Shown one piece after another: positions 33,803-44,303 of a stretch of 64,000 nt of DNA (positions within the stretch are counted from its first letter, which is position 1; every line of letters starts with the position of its first letter). This DNA is from Agrostemma githago. Taxonomy: Eukaryota; Streptophyta; Magnoliopsida; Caryophyllales; Caryophyllaceae. Under the pieces are notes generated by a model. The model was not told the DNA's origin. It saw only the letters and a program-made list of their open reading frames with translations, and did no database searches. The position numbers and the translations under genes were made by a program. The DNA is taken from assembly GCA_958450325.1 (NCBI GenBank), contig OY288254.1, positions 34,295,577-34,359,576 of the forward strand. The letters are read 5' to 3'.

Positions 33803-35504
33803 CGATATTCTAGTATAGTTAGTTTTATTTTCTTAGTTTTTCGAAAAAATCTTGAAAAACCCTAAAAATTTGAAAAAAAAATTCACAAAAATCAAAAAGA
33901 TTTTCTCTTTTTTGTTTTCATTTTGTGTCTTTGTGTCGTATATTTGTTTTGTGTGCGTGTTTTGCCTCCCTTTGTCCTTATAGGTTGCTTTAATCGCCAA
34001 TGACCTTGGAAAGCTCTAAAGACTTCCGGTAACATCTTATCCCTCTTCTTCTTTATCTCGTGTGGAGTTTGGAGGAGATTGTGATGTTGTGTGCTCGGGT
34101 GGAGCTTTGTGTATATCGGTGGGTGATTTGGTGACTTGTATGGAGTATCGAGGTGGTGTTTGTTATATGTTTGTTTGGTTATGTTTTGTTTTTGTTGCCT
34201 TTTGTTTCTTTTTCGTTCGTTTTTGTCGTGTCTTCATTTTGTGTGTGTTGTGTGTCTTGTGTGTAAATGTTTTCGAAAACCCGGTTTAGAGACTAGTGTG
34301 CAAGTGTTCACTTTTCCATTCTAGTAGTATAATTCGAGTCTTGGACTTTACTCTAGTAGAATGACCCTAAATCAATGATTTCGTTGGTCCTTTACCTTGA
34401 GTCCACCTAACTTACTAGGGATTTACTACGGGATTTGCACTTTTGACCATTATGACCACCCACGGTGTGAAAAGGCCTTGGTTACCGAGTCTCGTCCCTT
34501 AGGTGACCGTGTTTAGGATTGTTTGATTAGTCCAAGGTTTCCCCTTTTTGTGGGTTTGAAGGAAAGGACGCTCCCCGACTCTCCCATTCCCCTACCTCCT
34601 ACGCATCTCCACACAATAAAGCGCAATTTGATGATTTCTACCCTTCTTGTCATACAATGAAATGCCAAAAATGCCAAATCTTGCCAAAAAGGGCAAAGAA
34701 AAGAAAAGAAAGAAAAATGAAAGAAAGAAAAGAATGAAGAAAAAGAAAAGGCACAAAAGCCAAAAAGAAAAATAGAAAAGAAGAAAAAGAAATGGCATGG
34801 CAACAAACAAAGCAAAAAACGTCAAAAGGAAAGAAAATGCCAAAAGAAAACCCGTCTCACAAAAAGAAATCCTCTCAAAATAAGCCTTTTTCCGACATTT
34901 GCCGTGAAGAGCCTACCAAAGGACCGAGTCCCGAGGAAGGATGATAGCGGCATTAGTCGGTCATCCCTCATTTTGCATATTTCCACTTTTTTACTTGGAC
35001 TAGATAGGCGGTTGTGGATACGGGATGACCCTCTTGGCTCACACTAAAGGGGGTGGGGTCTCACTTACCTACAGTGTCGACTAACACCGTGGATCATCAC
35101 TTCCCACTCCGCCGATCGTCCCGTAGTACCTTTTTTTAGAAAGTTAGGAGGACCTAGGTAAGTTACCAACGTTTTTATTGCTTTATCGTCATACTATTAG
35201 GGTTTAGTCCACCTTGGTTTGTATTGCTAGCTTGGGAACGTTGTCGCTTACCTCGAGTCCTAAACCGGTGTTTCATTCACCGCTTTTAGAGGGAAGCGGT
35301 ATTTCTTCTGTTTTGGGTGCAACCGATTATGTGTTGTTTGTGTGTTTGTTTGTTTATGTGCTTTAAGTCCGGTTGCATCCACAGTTTTGTCGCAAGACCC
35401 AACTTGCCTTGCGGAGTGCACTTGTCCTCTAAGTGCACTCGCGTGAGTTGAAGGGGCGTAGGGTGCGCTAATACCCATTCGGCTAGTGAAGTAGTTAGTA
35501 TGTG

Positions 35505-35541
35505 CTTACTCGAGGGCGAGTAAGGGTTAAGTGTGGGGGAG
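35505..35541 (+). promoter_or_regulatory. Polypurine tract with upstream stem-loop
   Basis: Stem CTTACTCG / CGAGTAAG with AGGG loop (35505-35524), then TTAAGTGTGGGGGAG (35527-35541), one T, and the 3' LTR. Confidence 0.85.
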
Positions 35542-35542
35542 T

Positions 35543-37148
35543 TGATAAGTGTAGTTTGTAGTGCCTATTTGTTGTGTTTTGGTCCCTTTTTCCTTGTGGA
35601 ATCGCTCCTTTGGAGCGATTCATGGGCTTCTTATGCTTCCTTTAGTTCGTTTCAGGTTCCCGAGGCCGAATTGGAAGAGTTGGAGCGATTCCGACTCAAT
35701 ACATACACATTTTGGAGCCAACGAGATAAAGGAACGATGACTCGAGACCTTGGAATCGACCCCGAGACCTTGGGACCCAATCCCGAGCCTCCGAGACCCG
35801 ATCCCGAGTCCCGAGAATCGGTGGGAAGCCCATGAGAGGCAAGGAAGGACCAAAGAGTGTTTAAGGAAGGCATACAAGACCCATCCCGTTCGGGATGGCC
35901 TCATCCCGATCGGGATGGGGTGCTACATTAGGATGGCTGCTGTGAGCCCATCCCGGTCGGGACCAACTCGTCCCGATCGGGATGACAGATCCGTCTCGAT
36001 CGGGATGATCCGTCCCGGTCGGGAAGCTACAGAGGCAGCACGGGCCTCTTCTTTTCTTCTCCTTCACTCTTGTACCCATATATATACTCCCTTCTTGTAA
36101 TTTTAGGACAGGTTATGTGAACCTACATTAGTTTAAGCCTCCAAAACCCTAGATTTACTCTCATTCATTAGTTCTAATCTCTCCTTAATCCTTAGTTAAT
36201 CATTGTAATTAATCTTATATTAAGAAGATTCTTGAAGATTATTCCAAGATTGACAACCTTGGGGTTCTATTTGGGTTTCTTATTTATACAAGTTCTCATC
36301 TTTTCCTCATCTAGTATTGGTATAATCATCTCTACTCTTATTCTTAGTTTATTTAATCTTGTTTGAATCTTTTCATACTGTTATTGTTATTACCCTTGTT
36401 ATTCATTATGGATGCTTGTTTAGTGGTATTGATTTCCTTTATGATTGTTAGTTTGTTCTTTATTATGAGTGAGTAGTCTTCTTGTGGGGTTAGTAGGGGG
36501 ATTAAGGGTAGATTATGGATGATTAGGGTTGATTAAGGGGAAAAGGTTGTATCTTTGTTGTTAGTCACATTGTAGGCACTCTATGTGTTTGTTGATATGC
36601 TTGTGTGAGTTGTAGTGGCCATGCTTCCCATACTTGTGTTCATCTTCTCATTGATTGCTTATGTTGTGGAAATGTTGAGAATAGTCATAGTCACGAGAGT
36701 GCCGACTAGGGTCTAAGTTGCGAGAGCCCGGATCCACCTTGACATCGGTCTAAGTTGCGAGAGCCCGGACCGACTCTAGCGATTAGGAGACAGCTATACC
36801 CTTGATCACCCCAATTACCCTTCTACCTCTATGAACCCGACCTACCCCACTTCTCTTCCATATTTGAGTTCATCTTCTTAGTTAGACATCGTTTACTCTA
36901 GTTTATTTGTTAGATCGATCATTAGCATTGTTTAGTATTGATAGTTTAGTTCTTATTCCTCCTCCTCAATAGTTTTCCTTTTATTGCATTCTTTGTGTTC
37001 GTTTGGTAATCTAGTCTCGTTTTAGGCCAACCTAGTCTAAACTTTGATATACCGTCCTCGTGGAATCGATCCCGACTTACCCTAGCTACCCACTAGGTTA
37101 GTCGGTGTTATATTGTTGGCTGGGGACGCGACAAATCCCTTACCATCA
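35543..37148 (+). repeat. 3' LTR
   Basis: 1606 bp, nearly identical to 27362-28987 and lacking one 20-bp dyad unit. It ends TTACCATCA before the flanking ATGGC. Confidence 0.95.
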
Positions 37149-37608
37149 ATGGCAGAAGGAGAAGACGGACATAATTCAGGAGGCTGAAGCTGCCATGGAT
37201 AAGGGCTTCGAAGAGGGCGCCAATTCCTCCCTGCAACTTGTCATGGAAGTTATCAGGGAGATGTTTCCAGAATTTAACGAGGATGCCTTCAGGGACCTTT
37301 ATGCTGCTAAGAATGAGGCCCGGTCAACTAGGCCTCCTGAAGAAGCTACAGGGCCTGGGGAAGAGGCCCCTGGTGCCTAATATGCAGGGCAATTGTCCTT
37401 AGAGGGCTCCTGTCCATATCCTACTGCGCCTTAGCTTTCCTGCTGATTTTCTAATCTTTTTGCACGCCGGGCCCTGATGTGGCCGGCTGCCATTCTGGTG
37501 TAATGCTTTAACTTTCTTGCTTACGGATTCTATCGTCCTTTTGTAAAGACTCTTTCATTTGTTTATGTATGTATCCGTTTTATTTTTGCCTGCTTTTCTT
37601 TAAAGGTT

Positions 37609-37970
37609 AGACCTGGCCCTGGTTTCTAGTCGAAGTCTAGGGGGCCTGCCCTCTGCCTGCTCAGGGGTAGGCAGGGGGACTTAGCGTTTTTTATACAAGG
37701 TTGGGGGATGCCCCCAGTCCTTGTTCATTTGACGCGTTGGGCCTGGCATGGCCCTGGCTTCTGGTCGAAGTCCAGGGGGCCTGCCCCCTGCCTGCCCGAA
37801 GGCAGGTACGAGGACTTAATGTTTTTTATACAAGTTTGGGGGATGCCCCCAGTCCTTGTTCATTCAGCGCGTGGGGCCCGGCCTGGCCCTGGCTTCTGGT
37901 CGAAGTTCAGGGGGCCTGCCCCCTGCCTGCCCAGATGCAGGCAGGAGGACTTAGTGTTTTTGTTGGGGTG
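37609..37970. repeat. 135-bp tandem repeats between pol and antisense ORF 1
   Basis: About 2.7 copies of a GC-rich unit with exact 135-bp spacing (GGCCCT at 37615, 37750 and 37885), each containing GGGGGCCTGCCC and a CCTGC / GCAGG dyad. Tandem repeats in the 3' untranslated region are a known habit of Tat-lineage elements and can seed satellites. Confidence 0.85.
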
Positions 37971-38201
37971 TCCATTTTCCCTGGTTCTGGCAACAGGGGG
38001 CCTCCCCCTATTGCCCCCTGCTCGTTTGTGCGTAAAAATGCGAGTTTGAACGGACAACGAGTATAAACTTCAGATCTTTTTCATTTCAAAAAACATTCTT
38101 AGCATATTTGTGGTCGGAGCCGTCGACATTATATTCTGACCGTTCTCCGCTAGTTATCGGGAAATAGCAAAAAGAAAGAAAATCCTTTAATCTTCTCGTG
38201 C

Positions 38202-39338
38202 TCAGACGTAGTATTTCTTCAGGGTGTCAATGTTCCAATGAGCGGCCTACTCCTGGCCCCCAAGATTGACAATTTTGTAGGTACCTGGCCCCAAAATCTG
38301 GGTTACCTCATACGGGCCTTCCCAGTTGGCGCTCATCTTCCCATGTTCTCTTGACCTTCCAACCGCCTGCGTTTTTCTCAAAACCAAGTCCCCTACTTGG
38401 AAACTTGGTTCATTCACTTTCTTGTTGTACGCCTTTCTCATCCTCTGCTGGTAGGCGGCGATGTTAATGCTGGCTTCCTCCCTTACCTCGCTGACTAGGT
38501 CTAGTGCTTCAGTCATTGCTGCTTCATTATCAGCCCTGTCGTATTGCTGAGATTGCAGGGTAGGAATTCGCACTTCAATAGGTAACAAAGCTTCAGCCCC
38601 ATAAACTAGGCCGAAGGGCGTTTTCCCTGTAGATTCTTTCCTTGTCGTCCTGATTGACCAAAGGATGCTTGGCAATTCATCTGCCCACCTTCCTTTAAGC
38701 TCATCTACCATTCTCTTAAGTCCGTTCAAGATTTGCTTGTTGGCGGCTTCAGCCTGCCCGTTGGTTTGGGGATGGCAGACGGCGGAGTAGGCAACTGCTA
38801 TGCCATGGCCTTCCAGCCAGACTCTCAGGGGGTCATTATCAAACTGCCTCCCGTGGTCGAACACCAGCACTTTTGGTAAGCCGAATCTGGTTATGATGTT
38901 CCTCCAGATCACCTTCCTGACTGCTGGCTCGGTGATATTTGAAACTGCTTCAGCCTCGATCCATTTGGTGAAGTAATCGATCCCCACAATTAAAAATTTT
39001 CTGCCCCCAGTTGCAACAGCAAAAGGTCCTAATATGTCCAGCCCCAACTGGGCGAAAGGGATGGGAGACAATATTGGCCTGAGTTCTTGGGCAGGAGCGT
39101 GGATTGAAGGGGCGAATAGTTGACATTTCCTGCACTTTTGGGTCAGGACCCTAGCGTCGGCCAACATGGTAGGCCAGTAGTAGCCTGCCCTCAGGGCCTT
39201 GTGGGCCAACAACCTTCCTCCAACATGGTAGCCACAGATCCCAGAGTGGATATCATCTAAAACCTCTGCAGCCTGTCCTACCCCCCAGACACCTGAGAAG
39301 GGGCGAGGAGAACGACTTTTTGTACAGTTCTTCGCCAA
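38202..39338 (-). pseudogene. int: Tat integrase
   Basis: Minus strand. HHCC zinc-binding segment (HSGICGYHVGG to CRKCQ), then a catalytic core with D in GLDILGPF, D in VFDHGRQFDN (relatives usually have SDNG or TDNG) and E in NGQAEAANK. The C-terminal part has FQVGDLVLRK and NWEGPYEV. A TAG at about 38247 cuts it 12 codons before the apparent natural end in KKYYV (stop at 38202-38204). A frameshift near 39290 separates it from RNase H. It would insert cDNA into chromosomes. Confidence 0.9.
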
Positions 39339-40607
39339 TCATTATAAACCATGTTGCCTTTGATAACACTTTTCTTCTCTGCATAGGGTCGGATGGCAGG
39401 GCTCCATACTTCTTGAACTGAATGAGAGGGGCCATCCAATCCCCCGTCTCTGCTTCTTCGATAATGTTGACCATCTGGCAGGTGTTGGCGGATTTTTCTT
39501 GGACCACTTCCACCCAGACCAATTTCCTTATGTCCTGCAGGCTGGAACTAGCAAGCTTTGACAGGGCGTCCGCCCGGTTATTCTGGGACCGGGGGACCTG
39601 CCTGACTTCATAGGATTTCAAACCTGATAACTCCTGCTTTAGCTTCTCCAGGTACGCAGTCATGGCCTGATCCCTAGCCTCGTACTCTCCGTTAATCTGG
39701 TTAGCAATGAGCTGGGAGTCTATGGCTAAGACAACTCGCTCTGCTCCTGCAGCTTTGGCTAGCTTGATCCCTGCAAGGACGGCCTCATACTCGGCCTCAT
39801 TGTTCGACGCAGGGAAGGTGAACCTGAGTGCATGCTCGAAGTCCACACCCTCGGGGCTGGTAAGCACAACTCCTGCCCCCGCGTCGTTGGCCGTGGAGGA
39901 CCCATCTGTGTATACTACCCATTCTCCTGCAGGGAGGTCATCCTCTTCTGAGTGGGAACACTCGGCCAGGAAATCCGCCAAAGCCTGTACCTTGATGGCA
40001 GTCCTAGACTGGTATGATATTCCCAGCCCGCTCAATTCGATGGCCCATTTCAGCAGCCTCCTAGAGCTCTCAAATTTCTCCAGTACCTTTTCCAGGGGTT
40101 GGTCGGTCAGCACTACGACGGGATGTGCGTCAAAGTATGGCCTGAGTTTTCTGGCTGCGATAACAACCGCGTAGGCTGCTTTCTCGACCACCGGGTAGTT
40201 TCTTTCTGCCGCCCCCAGGGCATGACTTACAAAATATATGGGCTGCTGGGCACTAGCCTCTTCTCTCAAGATCACCGCGCTTACCGTCGAATTGGTTACG
40301 ACGATATAGAGGAAGAGTGCCTCCCCTGCTACTGGTCTTGCCAGGGTAGGGAGTTTCTTCAAATGTGCCTTTAGTTGCTCAAAAGCTTCTCGCTGCTCGT
40401 TCTCCCATTTGAATTGCTTATTTCCCTTTAAGACTTTGAAGAATGGGGTTGATTTATCCGCTGACCTGGCGATGAAGCGTGCCAGGGCAGCCATCCAGCC
40501 CGTCAGGCGCTGGATGTCTCTTATGGTTTTAGGTTCTGGGAGATCCAAGACTGCCTAAACCTTTTCAGGGTTGGCGTCTATCTCTCTGGAGCTAACTAGG
40601 AAGCCCA
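39253..40607 (-). pseudogene. RT end, RNase H and second RNase H of Tat element
   Basis: Minus strand. RT thumb (LTGWMAALARFIARSADK), gypsy-type RNase H (ALFLYIVVTNSTVSAVI to YPVVEKAAYAVVIAARKLRPYF, then VLTDQPLEKVL), then a second RNase H with WVVYTDGSSTANDAGAG, NNEAEYEAVLAGI, AIDSQLIANQ and NNRADALSKLAS, carrying the acidic residues of an active fold. The pair of RNase H domains is typical of Tat. Its first codons (GFLVSSREIDANPEKV) directly follow the organellar-type insert, and a TAG lies near 40554. Confidence 0.9.
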
Positions 40608-40902
40608 TAGTTTCATTAGCTCCTGAGGTATTATAAGAATAATAAATAGGTGAACCTCTGAGAGATATTTTTAAAAAATTTATTTTCGTTAAGACATACA
40701 TCTTCCTTTTAAGGTTTCAACCTCACAATTCCATTTTTTTCTAAATTGCCATGACCAGGATGAAGCTTGGGTGAAACTAAGTGGAGGTCCGAACCGCGAA
40801 GCGTAGCCCTAAAAATAAAATGCATTTTTTATTGCAACCTTTCGAACTGCTGCTGAATCCATGGGCTCCAATTTGGGTTTTGCTCACGTCTCGAATAAAT
40901 TC
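40608..40902. other. Foreign composite insert in RT, with plastid 23S rRNA scrap
   Basis: About 295 bp separate RT codons for SGKFL from GFLVSSREID. The plus strand at 40750-40796 (GACCAGGATGAAGCTTGGG, then GTGGAGGTCCGAACCG) matches my recollection of plastid 23S rRNA around the conserved GGAGG-CCGAACCG region. The flanking parts (40608-40749, 40797-40902) are AT-rich and unidentified. The mix looks like organellar filler DNA captured at a break. Confidence 0.6.
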
Positions 40903-42423
40903 AAGAAACTTACCAGAACGAACTTTGAGTTTCATTTTGTAGGCACGCAGAGACGAGAAAGTCTCCTGCGAATCCATCAGGTGTTCACCGTCTCCCTTAC
41001 TTTTCACGATAGCGTCGTCGACGTAAACCTCTAGATTCTTCCCTTTCTGGGCTTCGAAGACTTTGTCGACTAACCTTTGGTAGGTGGAGCCTGCGTTCTT
41101 CAGTCCGAACGGCATCATTTTATACATATAAGTGCCGGAGCTGGTAATGAAGTCACACTTTACCTTGTCGGGTTGCCAAAGATACACTTGATGGTACCCT
41201 GAAAAAGCATCCAGAAAACTCAGCATAGAGTACCCACTAGTGGCGTCTACTAGCTGGTCTATTCTTGGAAGGAGGTAGCAGTCCTTCGGGCAGGCTTTGT
41301 TCAGGTTTATGAAATCCACGCACAACCTCCATGCACCTGACGACTTCTTAACCATTACGACATTCGCCAGCCATTCAGGGTAGTCGCAGATTTCTATGAA
41401 ATCTGTCTTCAAAAGTTTTTCTATTTCTTCTTTGATAGCCAGGTCCTTTTTTGCAGACATATTTTTCTTCTTCTGCTTCACAGGGCGAGCCTCCGGGCTC
41501 ACGTTCAGCCTGTGAACGATGTGAGCCGGGTCGACTCCCGGCATTTCATCCGCCGAGTAGGCAAACACGTCCCTGTTGTCTCTAAGGAACCTGATGAGTT
41601 CTGCCCGGTAGGATTCCTCTAGGTCAGCCCCAACAAGGACCTGTCTGCCTGGCTCCAGGTCCACCAGCATGCTCTCGCCCCCAGGTTCGAGGCGGTCAAC
41701 TGCCTGCTGGCTGGCTGGAATCTCTCCCTCTCTGCTAGGGGAGCTGTCAGCTTTTCTTTTCCCTTTCCTCTCAGTCTCATGGGTCTGCAGAGCTACAGAA
41801 TAACAATGCCTGGCGGACTCTTGGTCTCCATGGACCTTTCCTTCCATGCCAAAGTCTGTGATATAGGCTACTGTTAGGGCTCGGATTGATATAGCGGCTT
41901 CGATTTCGTCTAGGGTGGCTCTCCCAATTAAGGCGTTGCATGCTGACTTTGCGTCTACTACAACGAACGATGCCCTGACGTTCCTGGAGGGCGCCCCTTC
42001 CCCGAATGTTACTGGCAAGTCTGTAATTCCCATGGGGAGCACGCCTGCCCTGCTGAATCCATACAGTGATCCAGGGGCAGGTTTCAGGTGTCTTTTTTCC
42101 AGACCCATTTTCTCGAAGGCGTCCCTGTAAAGCAGGTTCGTGTAAGCCCCAGTGTCCACCATACAACTCCTCACGATGTGGTTGCTGATTTCCAGGGACA
42201 GGACCAAAGGGTCACTATGGGGGTACACTACCCGCCCTGCATCCTCAGGGGTGATGCTCAGTGTCATACCCTTTGGGCTCCCTGCCCTTTCAGCATAACA
42301 GATCTGATTTCGTAGCTCACGAATCTGCCTCTTCTGGCCTCTCTTGCTTGTTTGGCCCTCTGCATCCCCTGATATCACATGGATTATCAGGCGGTTCTGC
42401 ACCAAGCCTTGAGGCTTTTCCAC
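40903..42423 (-). pseudogene. pol: Tat protease and reverse transcriptase
   Basis: Minus strand, one open frame. Aspartic protease with CMVDTGAYTNLLY (active-site DTG) and an ALIGRATLDE flap-side motif; linker; RT with EWLANVVMVKKSSGAWRLCVDF, CPKDCYLLPRIDQLVD, FLDAFSGYHQ, MPFGLKNAGSTYQR and the catalytic EVYVDDAIVKSK. The fingers and palm look intact; the sequence leaves homology after SGKFL where the foreign insert begins. The open frame runs on to 40777 through the insert by chance. Confidence 0.92.
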
Positions 42424-44227
42424 TGTTTCCTTCTGGGTTTTGTTCTTTGCTGCGTAGTTGCTCAGCCAGCCATTCCTGATGAGCTTCTCGATCTCGTCTT
42501 TCAGGTGGCGGCATTCTTCGGTGGTGTCCTATGCAGTCATGGAATGTGCAAAACTTCTTAAGGTCCCCCTTTGGGCTGCGTAGCTTACTTGGGCGATTCC
42601 ACTTAGCTGTTTCTTTTTCCAATTCGAAAATCTCTGCCCTGGATTTATTGAGGGCTGTGTAGCTGTCGAATCTGGGCTGGTAAGCTGTGCGTTCCTTCCT
42701 GGGGGTATCCCCTTCTTCGGCTCTTTGTTTCCCTGCCTCGGTTCTGCCGCGCCCACCCTGCGGTCCCCCCCTGATGCTTGGTAGGGCCTGCGGGGGTATC
42801 CGGCAGGCTGTGGAACTCTTCCTGCAACATAAATCCTTCTGCGATCTTTCTAGCCTTGGCCAGTGTTTCTGGCTGGGCCCTGATCATCTGGTTTTTCATC
42901 TCCCCAGGGAACAGGGAGTTAGTCAGCGCGTACGCTGCTGTTGGTTCGTCAATTTCTTTGACCTGCTGGAATGACAGGTCGAACCTCTTCAGATATTCCC
43001 TGACAGTTTCGCCCTTCTTTTGTCTGAGGGTCATCAGGTCGAATTGGGTGAGACAGCGTCTCTTGTTTCCAGCATACGGATCTAGGAAGGCCTCTGCCAG
43101 TTCGATGAAAAAGCAGATCGAACCCTGTGGCAAGTCCCTAAACCAACCCTGGGCCAGGCCCACTAGGGTGGTGGGAAAAATCTTGCACCAGACTGCGTCG
43201 TCGGCGTCGTACATGCCCATATGACTCTCGTACGCAGCTAGGTGGTCTTCCGGGTCAGTCGTGCCATCGAATTTAACAGAAGGCATCTTGATTTTTGGGA
43301 TAGGGTACCCCTGTACCTCTGGATGAAGCGGGGTTTTTGTAGGCCTTCCTGCCATCTTAGACCTTCTCCCTGTGGAGTGGTAACCGTGATCCCCCCCCAT
43401 CGGTCAGGGGTCGGTTTCCTACTACCAGGGGAGCGGTGTCTGGGCAGTTGCCTGCTAATCGCTTCGTCGTCCCATGTATCAGGGGATCCGGAGTGGTGTC
43501 GTGGGCGCTTCCTCTGAGCAGGCTCAAGATTGTCCCCCTGGCGATGTTTTGACCCAGCAGGATGCCCCTGATTAAGTCTTGACTGGAGGCTTTTAGACAG
43601 GCCCGGCGCTGGTTGCGAGTCTGCCACAGGCGTTAGCCTGGAAAAGACGTCGCCTTGTCTTTCTCCCAGGCGCCTTGATGCAGGCTCTCTATGCCTCATC
43701 CGGTCCTGGAGGTCTTGGGACAAACCCCTTCTTTCACGGGCAGCGGTGGACTCTGTTGTGTGTATGGAGAACGCCTGCTAAGCAGGCTACTCCTGGTTGC
43801 CTGCCGTAATGCGCCTCTGCACCTGTGCATACACGTGAGCTGTTTTCTTCGCCTTCCTTTGGATTTTTCTGGCGGCAGTTCGCTTTGAGCCCCCAGTTCC
43901 TTCTCCACTTTCGAAGTGAAGCTGTTTGGGGGTCGTGGCGACCTTGCCTACCAGATCCTCCGGAGTAAATTCCTGGTTAAGCATTGCCGAGAAGAAGGCC
44001 GCCGTTTGCGCCATCTGAGCGGGGGTGAGGTTTAGGGTCTGCCTCGGATGTGCTCCTTGCCCAGCTGTGACAGCGACGTCCTTACCGGGCGCTCCGTGGA
44101 GGCTCGCCCGCCCTACTCCTGGGATTGTGGCAGCGGGCGTTTTCTCCGGGAACGACATGCCGTATAGGGGGTCCGCTGGTGGCACTATTGGGCCCGCCCT
44201 TGAACTGGCGTCAACGATTTCAGGCAT
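42424..44227 (-). pseudogene. gag: Tat gag, several frameshifts and stops
   Basis: It starts MPEIVDASSRAGPIVPP at 44227, 56 nt after the primer site. An N-terminal region with two stops near 43785 is followed by an arginine-rich stretch. The frame slips at a G run near 43390, before a Retrotrans_gag core with KFDGTTDPEDHLAAYESHM, GLAQGWFRDLP and KKGETVREYLKRF. Further slips occur between 42760 and 42420, where a CTFHDCIGHH motif (zinc-knuckle-like in Tat gag) can be read. Confidence 0.85.
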
Positions 44228-44282
44228 GATTTGTTTTAATTGGTTGATTTTGTGGGTAATTTCGTGGGTACAACCGTATGTG

Positions 44283-44300
44283 TCCCCACAGACGGCGCCA
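44283..44300 (-). other. Primer-binding site of Tat element
   Basis: TGGCGCCGTCTGTGGGGA on the minus strand, 3 nt inside the 5' LTR. It shares TGGCGCCG with the Athila-type site but differs beyond; the tRNA is not assigned. Confidence 0.7.
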
Positions 44301-44303
44301 AAT

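Larger units (their letters stand above)
32449..35526 (+). other. Non-coding 3' region
   Basis: No credible ORF. In order: dyad array (32738-33040), stem-loop (33437-33467), stem-loop plus polypurine-like tract (33763-33802), A-rich stretch with CAAAAATCAAAAAGATTTT (about 33893), homopurine tract AAAGAAAAGAAAG (34680-34850) and a segment with GTGTCGACTAACACCG (about 35071). The order is shared with B and D, which suggests cis functions rather than random decay. Confidence 0.75.
27362..37148 (+). mobile_element. Complete young non-autonomous Athila-like element
   Basis: 9787 bp: 5' LTR, tRNA-Asp primer site, leader stem-loop, gag-protease ORF, 3 kb non-coding region, polypurine tract, 3' LTR. 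Flanking 5-mers ATGAC and ATGGC match at four of five positions. The two LTRs are nearly identical; the main difference is one 20-bp dyad unit, so insertion was recent. It sits inside antisense ORF 1 of the Tat element. It has no RT, RNase H or integrase and must have used enzymes supplied in trans. Confidence 0.95.
25196..37380 (+). pseudogene. Antisense ORF 1 of Tat element, 'gypsy-type transposon' protein
   Basis: It starts MSRQRARILSFIDSS. An acidic segment is followed by a region with GLRFPLHPFLEETFRRMN, resembling the plant 'putative gypsy type transposon' domain. The frame slips at a C run near 25630 and again near 25900. A canonical intron (GTAAGT at 26154, branch-like CTAAC at 26300, TTTGCAG ending 26326) joins to KEVKHLGLDDDF. 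A proline/serine-rich region with two in-frame stops (26815 and 26962) leads into a coiled coil (27052-27360) rich in E, K, Q and A. The Athila-like element 27362-37148 interrupts it; the end (QKEKTDIIQEAEAAMDKG to EEAPGA, stop at 37380) lies beyond. The function of these proteins is unknown to me. Confidence 0.7.

Noticed and set aside
40750..40796. Ribosomal RNA gene
   Set aside because: Only about 47 bp resemble plastid 23S rRNA, inside a composite insert; it is a scrap, not a gene.
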